A DNA stretch of 64,000 nt, taken from positions 372,001 to 436,000 of the forward strand of contig NZ_SLZL01000001.1 in the NCBI RefSeq assembly GCF_004342605.1, written 5' to 3'. Made by a program: the position numbers and the translations under genes. Shown in pieces: positions 11,963-23,137 of the stretch. The notes under the pieces were generated by a model. The model made no database searches. It had not been told where the DNA came from and saw only the letters and a list, made by a program, of their open reading frames with translations. The first letter of the stretch is position 1, and each line of letters opens with the position of its first letter. The DNA comes from Caulobacter sp. BK020 (GTDB taxonomy: Bacteria; Pseudomonadota; Alphaproteobacteria; Caulobacterales; Caulobacteraceae).

Positions 11963-12517
11963 CTACTCCCCGAGCCGCTGAAGTTTCAGCCGCAGGATCC
12001 AGCGGCGAGAGGGGTCGGTGTCGCAGTTGTACTGCAGGCCGGTCACGTTGTTCTCGGTGCTCCGCCCGCCGGCGATCGTCAGGCACTTGTCGGTCTGGAC
12101 GTTGCGGATCTGATGGAGACCATTGCCGCCGACGTCGGTGATCCGCCAGGTTCGCGACGGGTCGCCATCACAGTTGTACTGCAGGGCCGTGACGTTGTTC
12201 TCGGTGGTGCGGCCGCCGGCGATCGTCAGGCACTTTCCCGTTCGCACGTTGCGGATCTGGTAGATGTCGGCGCCCGCCACCTGATTCAGGATCCAGCGCC
12301 GCGACGGGTGGCTGTCGCAGTTGAACTGCACGGTGTCGACATTGTTGTCGGTGCTTTCCCCGCCCGCGATGGTCAGACATTTGCCGGTCTGGGCGTTGAC
12401 GAGCATCACTTCGGCGCCGATCGCGGCGGCCTGGGATACGCCGAAGATGCATAAGGTCGCGATTGCGAACACGATCGACGCCACCGCGTGGGCGGCGACA
12501 CGACGAAGCCTTGTCAT
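11963..12517 (-). CDS. Secreted ricin-type beta-trefoil lectin domain protein
   Basis: A 184-residue protein: signal peptide (about 1-32, ending SQAAA) followed by a single beta-trefoil built of three about 49-residue repeats, each with TGKCLTIAGG (or TDKCLTIAGG), NNV, FNC or YNC, and a SRRWIL or SRTWRI Trp segment (the QxW position). This fold binds galactose-type or other sugars. No catalytic domain is attached, so it is probably a free extracellular or periplasmic carbohydrate-binding protein. The repeats are also recognisable in DNA at an exact 147-bp period. It is convergent with gyrB. Confidence 0.85.
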   Translation of the reverse strand: MTRLRRVAAHAVASIVFAIATLCIFGVSQAAAIGAEVMLVNAQTGKCLTIAGGESTDNNVDTVQFNCDSHPSRRWILNQVAGADIYQIRNVRTGKCLTIAGGRTTENNVTALQYNCDGDPSRTWRITDVGGNGLHQIRNVQTDKCLTIAGGRSTENNVTGLQYNCDTDPSRRWILRLKLQRLGE

Positions 12518-12637
12518 GTCATGGTCCCCTGGGCGCGAGAACCGCCGCGCCGTCGCGTCCCCGATTTCGGACGATCATGTCACCGAGTCCAAATAGTTGC
12601 AATTATATATCTCACCACCCTTGCGTTCATGCCCACC

Positions 12638-13654
12638 TCAATCGTCGGTGAAATAGTCCGCGATCGCCGCGTCCTCCGACTCCAGCTCGAAGTTCGGCGA
12701 GCCGGCGCGTTCCAGGGCGTGGCGGATCTGCCAGGCGCTGCGGCCGACATGGATGTTCATGCCCCGCAGTTCCTCGATGATGGCCGCGCGGGTGACATCA
12801 TCGACCGCCTTGTTGTTCTCCAGCCGCGCCTGATCGAGCCGCCAGCCGAAATAGCTATCCGGCGTCAGCTCGATCACCGCGCCGGGGGCCGGCAGCCATT
12901 CGTAGATCGCGCAGCGGCGGTCGACAGCGGCGTCGACATAATTGGCCAGGCAGTTGCGATAGCGGCGCGCGGCGTCGCGAATTGCCGCCACCGTCTCCAG
13001 CGGCCGCAGACGCTCCGTACCCGGATGAGGCAGCTTGGGCAGCTCGCGGCGGAAGTCGTCGGCCACCAGGTTGAACAGCGTCTTGGCGTTCGGGGCCCGG
13101 GTCCAGACCGCGACCCGTTCGGCCAGGACGGCTTCGGGCAGGCGGCGGGCGAGCAGCGCATGCGCTTCGGCCAGCAGCTTGGCCTGGGCGGCGCTGACCC
13201 GCACGGCCGCACCGCCGGCGTCGCGCAGCGGGCGCGGCAAGGTGCCCAGGGTCCGCACCTGCAGCGGGTCGATCCGCTCGGCGTGGCGCAGGGTCTTGGC
13301 CGGCTTGGGATCGGCGAGCAGGGCCACGAGGACGCGATAGTCCTCGGCCGCCCAGGCGATCTCGCCCAGCCGCTCCAGCGCCCGGACAAGGCCTTCGGGG
13401 GCCGGATCGAGCACCAGGCGCACGGCCTTGCGCAACGGCGCCTCGAGCAGGAGGCCGACATCGACCGATGCGCGGCGGTCGCTTTCCGTCGCCAGCATCA
13501 GGCAGATCAGGTGCCGCCGCGCGGTCGGCGCGGTGACGAACGGGGTGTGAGGCGCGGGCCACAACGCGGCCAGCACGTCCGCATAGGCGGGCGCGATCAG
13601 GCGCAGCAGGGGCGAGGCGAGCTCGGTCGCCTTGGCCAGAACGAGGGTGGTCAT
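12638..13654 (-). CDS. Hypothetical protein with PcfJ-like C-terminal region
   Basis: A 338-residue protein of unknown role. The first two thirds are helical and Ala/Leu-rich with no recognised motif. The stretch from about 233 (YRNCLANYVDAA, then CAIYEWL, AVIELTP and WRLDQARLENN) resembles the PcfJ domain seen in mobile-element and conjugation-related proteins, where a Cys, a beta-strand pair and a Trp-x-x-x-Gln/Asn motif recur. No signal peptide is seen. GGGAG precedes the ATG at 13654. The PcfJ link is by eye and tentative. Confidence 0.6.
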   Translation of the reverse strand: MTTLVLAKATELASPLLRLIAPAYADVLAALWPAPHTPFVTAPTARRHLICLMLATESDRRASVDVGLLLEAPLRKAVRLVLDPAPEGLVRALERLGEIAWAAEDYRVLVALLADPKPAKTLRHAERIDPLQVRTLGTLPRPLRDAGGAAVRVSAAQAKLLAEAHALLARRLPEAVLAERVAVWTRAPNAKTLFNLVADDFRRELPKLPHPGTERLRPLETVAAIRDAARRYRNCLANYVDAAVDRRCAIYEWLPAPGAVIELTPDSYFGWRLDQARLENNKAVDDVTRAAIIEELRGMNIHVGRSAWQIRHALERAGSPNFELESEDAAIADYFTDD

Positions 13655-14042
13655 CGATAGCTCCCGGCGACGGCCGGGGCGGCCGTCGCTAGCGGTGGGC
13701 GTGTTGCGGACGAAGCGGGCGCGGCTCGCACGACGCGCGCCATCGCACCGGGATCGGTGGCTTGTATGGCTGAGCGGCGTTCAAGGTCATGCGGCGGCGG
13801 CTTCTTCCGGAGCGTGGATCGGGAGGCGCTGATCTCATGATCCGAGGCGACGGACAAGCGGGTCGCGACGAGGACGACAACTCAGGGCTCGCCTTGTTGC
13901 CGTCCGGACACGGTTCAACGAACGCCGTGCGGGCCGAACGGCGTTGGAGGCGGCGTCGCCCAGCGGTCCACTTCGTGCTTGCCAATTCCTATATATAGCT
14001 ATGTATATAGCTTGACATGCTTCCTAGCTGACGAGCCTGACC
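13655..14042. other. Gene-free interval upstream of the MarR-GNAT gene
   Basis: About 390 bases between two divergent genes. Short open frames here are basic and low-complexity and look spurious. The only clear structure is an AT-rich tract with a palindrome just before the MarR-GNAT gene, listed separately. Confidence 0.6.
13991..14017 (+). promoter_or_regulatory. AT-rich palindromic operator/promoter before the MarR-GNAT gene
   Basis: AGCTAT (13997-14002) and ATAGCT (14007-14012) form a perfect inverted repeat around GTAT within a TATATA-rich tract, followed at once by TTGACA (14012-14017). It lies about 30 bases before the start codon of a MarR-type regulator. MarR proteins usually bind such short AT-rich palindromes in their own promoter, so autoregulation is a reasonable inference. 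Confidence 0.5.
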
Positions 14043-15005
14043 ATGACCGCCGACACCCTCGCCGATCTGGGCGTGACCTTCCTGGGCAGCCGGCTCAAGC
14101 GCCTAGCCGATCGGCTGCAGGCCGACGCCGCCGCCACGCTCCAGGCGCTGGATCTGCCGATCCAGCCCGCCCAGCAGCAGTTTCTGGCCGTGCTGCGCCG
14201 GCAAGGACCGCAGACCGTGGGCGGCGTCGCCCAGCACCTGCGGCTGAGCCAGCCCACGGCCACCCGCGCCATCCAGGCGCTGATCGAGCAGGGCCTGATC
14301 GATGTCAGCCGCGAGGGCCGCGACCAGCGCCAGAAGCTGTTGTCGTTGAGCCCGGACGGCCAGGCCCTGATGGACCGGCTGGAGCGCGAGCTATGGCCGA
14401 GAGTCGAGGCGGCCGCCGTTTCGCTGTGCGGCGGCCGCCACGCCGCCCTGCTGGGAGAGTTCGCCAGGATCGAAGCCGAACTGGACCGCCGATCGCTGCT
14501 GGATCGGGTCATGGCGACGCCCCCCGCCATGAGCGTGCGAGACTTCTCCGACGACCTGACCGAGGCGTTCTACGCGATCAACGCCGCCTGGATCTCGCAA
14601 ATGTTCTCGCTGGAGGAAAACGACGTCAGGCTGCTGGAAAACCCGCGCGGCCTGATCGTCGACAAGGGCGGGGCGGTGCTGTTCGCCCAGACCCCGGACC
14701 TGGGCGTGGTGGGAACCTGCGCGATCATGCGGATGAAGGACGGCTGGTTCGAGCTGACCAAGATGGGTGTGCTGGAGGCCGCACGGGGCCGCAAGGTCGG
14801 CGAGTTCCTGCTGGCGGCGGCGATCGAGCGGGCCAAGGCCATGGGCGTGGCCGACCGGCTGTACCTGCTGACCAATCGCAAGTGCGCGGCGGCCATCCAC
14901 CTCTACGAGAAGCTGGGCTTCCAGCACGACGCCGAGATCATGGCGCTGTTCGGCGGCCGCTACGAACGCTGCGACGTGGCGATGCGGTATCGGCCCGCGT
15001 CCTGA
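14043..15005 (+). CDS. MarR-GNAT fusion: HTH regulator with acetyltransferase domain
   Basis: A 320-residue two-domain protein. Residues about 20-145 are a MarR winged HTH (recognition region LRLSQPTATRAIQALIEQGLI, then the wing around EGRDQRQKLLSL). Residues about 165-315 are a GNAT N-acetyltransferase with EAARGRKVGEFLLAAAIERA (acetyl-CoA loop region) and LTNRKCAAAIHLYEKLGF. Such fusions exist in several proteobacteria; the substrate is unknown. An AT-rich palindrome at its promoter suggests autoregulation. It is convergent with ybaK. Confidence 0.88.
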   Translation: MTADTLADLGVTFLGSRLKRLADRLQADAAATLQALDLPIQPAQQQFLAVLRRQGPQTVGGVAQHLRLSQPTATRAIQALIEQGLIDVSREGRDQRQKLLSLSPDGQALMDRLERELWPRVEAAAVSLCGGRHAALLGEFARIEAELDRRSLLDRVMATPPAMSVRDFSDDLTEAFYAINAAWISQMFSLEENDVRLLENPRGLIVDKGGAVLFAQTPDLGVVGTCAIMRMKDGWFELTKMGVLEAARGRKVGEFLLAAAIERAKAMGVADRLYLLTNRKCAAAIHLYEKLGFQHDAEIMALFGGRYERCDVAMRYRPAS

Positions 15006-15034
15006 ATCCGTTGGCCGGAGAGGCGGATCAGGAC
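14999..15034. terminator. Shared hairpin at the convergent ends of the MarR-GNAT and ybaK genes
   Basis: GTCCTGAATCCG (14999-15010) pairs with CGGATCAGGAC (15024-15034) with one bulged base. It overlaps the last codons of both genes, so it could terminate in both directions. No T tract. Confidence 0.4.
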
Positions 15035-15501
15035 GACACCTGGGCCGCCGCCGCCTTCAGCACGTCGCGCGCGGCGTTCGGGTCCAGCCGCACCTGCAGG
15101 CCGCGCTGGCCGCCATTGATATAGACGTAGGTCTCGGCCAGGGCGTCGGCCTCGATCACCGCCGGCAGCGGCTTGCGCTGGCCGAACGGGCTGATGCCGC
15201 CGACCTTGTAGCCGCTGATCCGCTCGGCGTCGGCCGGCTTCATCATCTGGGCCGACTTGCCGCCGACCGCGGCCGCCAGCCTCTTCATCGCCACCTCGCG
15301 GTCGGACGGGACGATGACCAGCACCGGCTTGCCGTCGACCAGGGCCATCAGGGTCTTGAGCACCAGGCCGGGGTCCTCGCCCAGGGCCTCGGCGGCGGCC
15401 AGGCCGATGCTGTCGGCGTCCGGATCGTAGGTATAGGCGTGGACGGTGAACTCGACCCCGGCCTTGGTCAGGGCGAGGGTGGCGGGCGTGGTGCGGGACA
15501 T
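15028..15501 (-). CDS. ybaK: Cys-tRNA(Pro)/Cys-tRNA(Cys) deacylase YbaK family
   Basis: A trans-editing enzyme that hydrolyses mischarged Cys-tRNA(Pro). The 157 residues match the YbaK/EbsC family: MSRTTPATLALTKAGVEF at the N-terminus, the catalytic Lys region MALVDGKPVLVIVPSDREV with following KRLAAAVGGKSAQM, and YKVGGISPFGQRKPLPAVI, which is nearly diagnostic. The ATG at 15501 is the family start; the open frame continues upstream into GH3 sequence in another frame. It lies 41 bp after the GH3 gene on the same strand. Confidence 0.93.
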   Translation of the reverse strand: MSRTTPATLALTKAGVEFTVHAYTYDPDADSIGLAAAEALGEDPGLVLKTLMALVDGKPVLVIVPSDREVAMKRLAAAVGGKSAQMMKPADAERISGYKVGGISPFGQRKPLPAVIEADALAETYVYINGGQRGLQVRLDPNAARDVLKAAAAQVSS

Positions 15502-15542
15502 GGCGCGACTATAGCCAAGCCCGCCGGCAACCGGCCAGGGCC

Positions 15543-18020
<2,478 letters not shown>

Positions 18021-18329
18021 TCAACACCTCGGGGAAACAGCCCGGCGACGGCGGGCTGACATTGCGCGGGAAAGAACCGGCGCGACGGGGAGAACGTCGT
18101 CGCGCCGGAGTTTCGAGAGCCCCCGAATGACGGGGATCCAGTCGCGCCGGCGCCTGAGGGATAGGATGACGGCGCGTCGCCCCCGCCGGCAGGTCGGCGC
18201 TGGAACGGGACGGATCGGAATGATGAAGGACGCGGCTCGCCATTCGGGCGCGCCAGCGTGGTCTCTGGGTGTTTCCTTCCTGATGGAGGCCGGCGCCCCT
18301 CTTCATGCCCTCTGACTGCACCACGAATT

Positions 18330-18341
18330 GACAGCGCTGTC
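18330..18341. promoter_or_regulatory. LacI-type operator GACAGCGCTGTC upstream of GH3
   Basis: A perfect 12-bp palindrome with a central CG, the usual layout of LacI-family sites. The identical 12-mer occurs at 23153-23164 in front of the TonB-dependent receptor gene of the same locus. Confidence 0.65.
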
Positions 18342-18351
18342 CAGTCTGATT

Positions 18352-18365
18352 TGATAACGCTACCT
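18352..18365. promoter_or_regulatory. Second operator-like site (TGATAACGCTACCT)
   Basis: An imperfect palindrome with the same central CG, its centre about 23 bp (two helical turns) from the operator at 18330. This would allow cooperative binding. Based on pattern only. Confidence 0.4.
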
Positions 18366-18410
18366 TGGCATCCTCCCTGTTGACGACGCGAAGAACCGGC
18401 GCGGGCCGGG

Positions 18411-19934
18411 TCAGGCCATCGCGGCCTCCGCGGCCCACATGCGGTGGCGCTTGAGGTAGTCGACGTGGCTGGGCATGGCCTCGATGCGGCGGGCCATCAT
18501 GGTCTTCATGTTGCGGAAGCCTTCGGCAATGGCCCGGCTGTCCTGGCCGGCCACCAGCGGCGAATAGGATCGCGGCCGCACGCCCTGCCCCAGCAGCACC
18601 GCCAGCCATGAGGTGGGAGTGAACATCTCGTCGGGATGGATGACCAGTTGGCCGCGCTCCTCGAACAACGCGATCCGCTCGGCCAGCGAGTCCGGGATCG
18701 GCATCTGGCGCACATACGACCAAAGGGGCGCGTCGTCGCGCACCGTGGCCTTGTAGTGCAGGACCAGGAAGTCGCGGATCGTCTCCATGTCGATCTGGAT
18801 GCGCCGGTTGTAGACATCGCGGTTGGCCGGCGAGAACGACCGGTCGGGGAAGTGCTGCAGCAGCTTGTTGATGCTGGCCTGGATCAGATGGATGCTGGTG
18901 GACTCCAGCGGCTCCATGAAGCCGCTGGACAGGCCGATGGCGACGACGTTCTTGTCCCACGCCTTGCGACGGCGGCCGGTGTTGAACCGCAGCAGGCGCG
19001 GCTCGGCCAGGGGCTTGCTCTCGAGATTAGCCGTCAGGGTCGCCACCGCGTCGTCGTCCGAGATGAAGCGGCTGGAATAGACGTAGCCGTTGCCGACCCG
19101 GTGCTGCAGCGGGATGCGCCACTGCCAGCCGGCCTCGCGGGCCGTCGAGGTGGTGTAGGGCGACAGCGGGCCGGACAGGCCGCAGGGCGCGGCGGCCGCG
19201 CGGTCCATCGGCAGCAGGTCGGACCAGTCCTCGTAGCCGGCCTTCAGGGTCTGTTCGATCAGCAGGCCGCGGAAGCCCGAGCAGTCGATGAACAGGTCGC
19301 CCTCGACGACCTGGCCGGACTTGAGCCGCAGGGCGGTGACGAAGCCCGTCTCGGCGTTCTGGTCGACCTGGACGACCTCGCCCTCGGTGCGGACCACGCC
19401 CAGCTTCTGGGCGAACCGGCGAAGGTACTGGCCGTAGAGGATGGTGTCGAAATGGTAGGCGAAGCCGAAGGTCGACATCGGGTCGCGCGGATCGTCGCTC
19501 TGCCGGTCGAACCGGCCGGCCTTGGCGGCCTGGGCGCACAGCGCGTAGTCGGCCAGGTCGAGGTCGGCGCCTTCCGTGTTCAGCTTCAGCCAGTATTGGA
19601 AGAAGTGGCCCAGCTCGGCGTTGACGCCATAGACGCCGAACGGATGGAAATAGGACTGGCCCACGGCGCCCCAGTCGCGGAACTGGATGCCCAGCTTGTA
19701 GGTGGCCTGGGTCTCGCGCATGAACTCGGCCTCGTCCAGGCCCAGCATGGCGTTGAACAGGCGGATCGGCGGGATCGTGGCTTCGCCGACGCCCACCACT
19801 CCGATGTCCTGGGATTCGACGACATGGATGCGATAGCGACGGTCGAGGCCTCGCGCCAGGGCCGCGGCGGTCATCCATCCGGCGCTTCCGCCGCCAACGA
19901 TGACGATAGTCTGGATCCAGTTTCCGTCCGACAT
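18411..19934 (-). CDS. Flavin-dependent (tryptophan) halogenase family protein
   Basis: A 507-residue FADH2-dependent halogenase-family protein. Visible are the FAD-binding GGGSAGW (14-20), GVGEATIP (48-55), a Lys at 80 matching the catalytic Lys79 of PrnA/RebH, the diagnostic WxWxIP motif as GWQWRIP (269-275), and PLEST with Glu344 matching PrnA Glu346. All hallmarks of a functional enzyme are present. There is no signal peptide, so it is cytoplasmic, and no flavin reductase lies nearby. It is 116 bp downstream of a TonB-dependent receptor gene, an association seen repeatedly in Caulobacteraceae and Xanthomonadaceae. The natural substrate is unknown and need not be tryptophan. Confidence 0.9.
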   Translation of the reverse strand: MSDGNWIQTIVIVGGGSAGWMTAAALARGLDRRYRIHVVESQDIGVVGVGEATIPPIRLFNAMLGLDEAEFMRETQATYKLGIQFRDWGAVGQSYFHPFGVYGVNAELGHFFQYWLKLNTEGADLDLADYALCAQAAKAGRFDRQSDDPRDPMSTFGFAYHFDTILYGQYLRRFAQKLGVVRTEGEVVQVDQNAETGFVTALRLKSGQVVEGDLFIDCSGFRGLLIEQTLKAGYEDWSDLLPMDRAAAAPCGLSGPLSPYTTSTAREAGWQWRIPLQHRVGNGYVYSSRFISDDDAVATLTANLESKPLAEPRLLRFNTGRRRKAWDKNVVAIGLSSGFMEPLESTSIHLIQASINKLLQHFPDRSFSPANRDVYNRRIQIDMETIRDFLVLHYKATVRDDAPLWSYVRQMPIPDSLAERIALFEERGQLVIHPDEMFTPTSWLAVLLGQGVRPRSYSPLVAGQDSRAIAEGFRNMKTMMARRIEAMPSHVDYLKRHRMWAAEAAMA

Positions 19935-20010
19935 CCCGCTGTCCCTTCAACTTGATGAGGTCCGTCGCCCGGCGATCCTGGGCCGGGCGGCGGCGACGCT
20001 CAAGGGCGGC

Positions 20011-20036
20011 GGCCATGGCCCGTCGGGGCCATGGCC
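20011..20036 (-). terminator. Perfect 11-bp hairpin between the receptor and halogenase genes
   Basis: GGCCATGGCCC (20011-20021) pairs with GGGCCATGGCC (20026-20036) around GTCG, 15 bases after the receptor stop. Without a T tract it is more likely an mRNA-stabilising or attenuating hairpin that lowers halogenase expression relative to the receptor. Confidence 0.55.
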
Positions 20037-20050
20037 GAGCCTTTCTCCGG

Positions 20051-23002
20051 CTAGCGGCCGAAGCGGTAGCGGAGGCCGAGCGACACGCGGCGGTCGCCCG
20101 ACACGAAGCGGAAGGGCAGGTCGGAGAACTGCAGGTAGGCCTTGTTGTCCTCCTTGGTCAGGTTGGAGCCCTCCAGCGTCACCTTCAGGTCTTCGGTGAC
20201 GTCGTAGGCGATCTGGCCGTCCAGCTGGCCATAGGCCTCGTTGCGGATCTCCAGCTTGTGGGTGTCGGCTCCGGAGCCGAAGCTGAAGCCGCCCAGATAG
20301 GACTTGTCGCGCCAGGCGTAGGACATGCGGGCCTGGAACGGTCCACGCTCGAAATAGCCCTGGAGGTTGAAGGCGTGCTTGGAGACGCCGGGAATCGGCA
20401 GGTCGTCGGAGAAGTCGCTAAACTCAGGCGATTTGGAGTCCGAGTAGGTGTAGTTGGCGGTGAAGCCGAACCCGTTCTCGAACGCGTACTGCGCCTGGGC
20501 TTCCAGACCCTTGATCTCGCCGCCTTCGCCATTGACCACCGAGGTGAACGTGCCGGTCGTGGCGCCGGCCACCGATTGGTCCTTCACCGTCACCGGGAAG
20601 GTCTCGGGGACGATGAACGAGTCGACGCTCTTGTAGAACACGCCGACCGAAACCAGGCCCTGGCCGCCGAAATAGTGCTCCCAGGCCAGGTCGAATTGCG
20701 ACGCGCGGAACGGGTCGAGGTCCGGGTTGCCGCCGCTGCCGTTGGTGTAGAGGAACTTGTCGAAGTTCGGCCCCGGGGTGGACGAGCGGGTGAAGTTGTA
20801 CGACGCGCCCTGGCCCAGATCGAACAGGTTCTGGGCGGCCACGACGCGAGCGCCGCTGGCCCTCACCTTGTCCTGGTCGGTGATGTTGAACACCGCGTTG
20901 AGCTGCGGCAGGACGTCCGTGTACTCGCGCACCGTGCGGGCGTTGTCCGGGTTCTTCAGGATGCCGTTCCAGCTGTCGGTGCCCCACCACAGCGGGGTCA
21001 CCGGCGTGTTGGACGAGTCGATGGTCAGCTTGGTGTGCACCACGCGGACGCCGGCGTTGATGTGGTAGCCGTCGTCGCCCAGGTCGGCCATCACATAGCC
21101 TGAGGTCGTCTGGTCCTTGATTTTGAAGGACTCGATCGGGTCGCGGTAGAAGGCGAACTTGGTCGATGGATACAGGGCCTGGATCCAGTTCGCCGGGTTC
21201 TTCATCTGCCCGTAGTCCTGGAAGATCGCGTTGACGCCGTGGACGTTGTCGGTGACCGCGCGGCTCGGGGCCGTGGCGGCGGTCTGGTACGGGGTGATCA
21301 CCGCGGGGGAGTCGCCGAAGCGCGAACAGCCGTAGAAGGCGATGTCGCACTTCTTCAGGCCGATGGCGCCGTCCATGAAGTAGCCCAGCGGGGTCCAGTC
21401 GACGAACACGCCGTGGTCGGTCGTGCCCTGGGCGCTGGCTGGCAGCTCGCCCTTGGCCGATAGGTCGGCCAGATAGCGACCATAGTCCGAGGTGACCTTG
21501 TTTTCCGAGTAGCGCAGGCCGCCGGTCAGGACCATGTTGGCGCCTTCGCCGAACTCGGGACGCCAGCTGAGATCGCCGGTGATGGCCTTGTTGTCCAGCT
21601 TGGACTTGTCGCCGAACGCCCAGTGCGACTTGAAGAACACCGAGCTCGGCGTGGTCATGGCCGTGGCTAGGTTGGCCGCCGGCGTGAACATCGGATAGGC
21701 GCCGTTGGTGAAGCTGTAGGTCGCCGTCGCCGGGGCGGTGGAATTGGGCGCGAAGCCCGCGATCCCGTCACGCACCGTGTACTGGGTGTAGCGCGTGTCG
21801 ACCTGGCCCGAGGTGGACTTGTAGTCGGTCTTGGACCAAGCGGCGCGGACCTTGCCGCTCAGGCGCTCCGTGCCTGCCCAGTCGAGGGCGAACTGCACGT
21901 TGTCGGTCTTGGCCCTGGCGTTCTTGGCGAAGGTGTCGCCTTCCGACGAGTTGGCCGTGACCGTGCCCGACTGCAGCACGTCGTTGCTGCTCTTCACCAG
22001 GCCCTGCGAGTTATACATCGCGTTTTCGTTGGCGTAGGCCCACTTCAGCGAGTGCTCGCCCGTGAAGATCTTCAGGTCCGAGTGGAACCAGTCGGCCGTC
22101 AGGCTCAAGGTGTCGGACACCTTCCAGTCCGCGTTCAGCGAGAAGGCGGTCCGCTTGCGCTCCTGGTGGCGGTTGTTGCTGTAGCGGTATTCCGGCGACC
22201 AGATGTTGGTCGTGCCGGTCTGGACCTGGTTGTTGCCCGTCGCGGTGGGACGGTTCAGATAGGCCCAGCCGCCACGGTTCTCGCCGCTGAGCACCTCGGT
22301 GTTGATCCAGCTCTCGTCGTAGGTGACGCTGCCCAGCAGGCCGAAGTTCGGCGTGATCTTATAGCCGATCACCGCCGAGAGGTTCGGCTTCAGCTTGCCG
22401 TCGGTCGAGCCCTGATTGCCCGCGACGTCCAGCGCCACGGTCAGGTCGTTCTTCATGTCCAGCGCCCGGCGGGTCTTCAGGTTGACCGTGCCGCCGAGGG
22501 CGCCCGCCAGCTGGTCGACCTGGGGCGACTTGATCACGTCGACGCCGGCCAACAGGTTGGACGGGATGCCTTCCAGCGAATTGGTCTGCTTGAGGTTGCC
22601 CTCGCCCAGGCGGAAGGCTTCCAGCCCCGACAGGAAGGTGTCGCCGTTCAGCAGGGTGATGTTCTGGTCCAGGCCCCGGATGCGGACCTTGGTGCCTTGG
22701 CCGTTCTCGCGGTCGATCTGGACGCCCGGCAGGCGCTGCAGCGACTCGGCGATGTTCTGGTCGGGGAACTTGCCCATGTCCTCGGCGGTGATCGACTCGA
22801 TGATCTGGTCCGAGTTCTTCTTCAAATTTAGGGCGTTCGCCAGCGAGGCCCGGAAACCGGTGACGACGACTTCATCAACCTGGGATGGTTCCTCTTTCTG
22901 GGCCGGCGCGGCCTGGGCTAGGGCCTGGCTGGCGCTCAGCAGCACCATGGCCGAGGCGGCGCAGAGCAGAGCCGTGCGCGATCGGTAACACTTTGTGGTC
23001 AT
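20051..23002 (-). CDS. TonB-dependent receptor, Caulobacter/Xanthomonas type
   Basis: A 983-residue outer-membrane receptor that imports a ligand using TonB energy. It has a signal peptide (1-30, ALAQ), a TonB box DEVVVTG (43-49) followed by FRASLANALNLKK, a plug domain (about 60-180, with MGKFPDQNIAESLQRLPG and IRGLDQN), and a 22-strand barrel ending in the C-terminal aromatic signal LGLRYRFGR. There is no STN domain, so it does not signal through FecR. Lying among glycosidases and esterases, it probably takes up an oligosaccharide. A promoter overlapped by a LacI-type operator lies upstream. Confidence 0.95.
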   Translation of the reverse strand: MTTKCYRSRTALLCAASAMVLLSASQALAQAAPAQKEEPSQVDEVVVTGFRASLANALNLKKNSDQIIESITAEDMGKFPDQNIAESLQRLPGVQIDRENGQGTKVRIRGLDQNITLLNGDTFLSGLEAFRLGEGNLKQTNSLEGIPSNLLAGVDVIKSPQVDQLAGALGGTVNLKTRRALDMKNDLTVALDVAGNQGSTDGKLKPNLSAVIGYKITPNFGLLGSVTYDESWINTEVLSGENRGGWAYLNRPTATGNNQVQTGTTNIWSPEYRYSNNRHQERKRTAFSLNADWKVSDTLSLTADWFHSDLKIFTGEHSLKWAYANENAMYNSQGLVKSSNDVLQSGTVTANSSEGDTFAKNARAKTDNVQFALDWAGTERLSGKVRAAWSKTDYKSTSGQVDTRYTQYTVRDGIAGFAPNSTAPATATYSFTNGAYPMFTPAANLATAMTTPSSVFFKSHWAFGDKSKLDNKAITGDLSWRPEFGEGANMVLTGGLRYSENKVTSDYGRYLADLSAKGELPASAQGTTDHGVFVDWTPLGYFMDGAIGLKKCDIAFYGCSRFGDSPAVITPYQTAATAPSRAVTDNVHGVNAIFQDYGQMKNPANWIQALYPSTKFAFYRDPIESFKIKDQTTSGYVMADLGDDGYHINAGVRVVHTKLTIDSSNTPVTPLWWGTDSWNGILKNPDNARTVREYTDVLPQLNAVFNITDQDKVRASGARVVAAQNLFDLGQGASYNFTRSSTPGPNFDKFLYTNGSGGNPDLDPFRASQFDLAWEHYFGGQGLVSVGVFYKSVDSFIVPETFPVTVKDQSVAGATTGTFTSVVNGEGGEIKGLEAQAQYAFENGFGFTANYTYSDSKSPEFSDFSDDLPIPGVSKHAFNLQGYFERGPFQARMSYAWRDKSYLGGFSFGSGADTHKLEIRNEAYGQLDGQIAYDVTEDLKVTLEGSNLTKEDNKAYLQFSDLPFRFVSGDRRVSLGLRYRFGR

Positions 23003-23137
23003 TTAGCATTCCCCTGATGTGCGGCAGCAGTTCTCGTTCTCGATCAGCGGAGCCGAACGAGCCAAGACGCGGAGTTTGAGGGATGCGTGCGCATCCTCCC
23101 GTGGAGTTCCGGCTTTTTCTGGAGTGCCGGTAGCTTC

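Larger units (their letters stand above)
18021..18410. other. Leader region between the halogenase and GH3 genes
   Basis: About 390 bases with no convincing gene. It contains the palindromic operator at 18330-18341 and a second operator-like site at 18352-18365. The roughly 300 bases between them and the GH3 start form a long untranslated leader with no recognised riboswitch. Confidence 0.6.
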
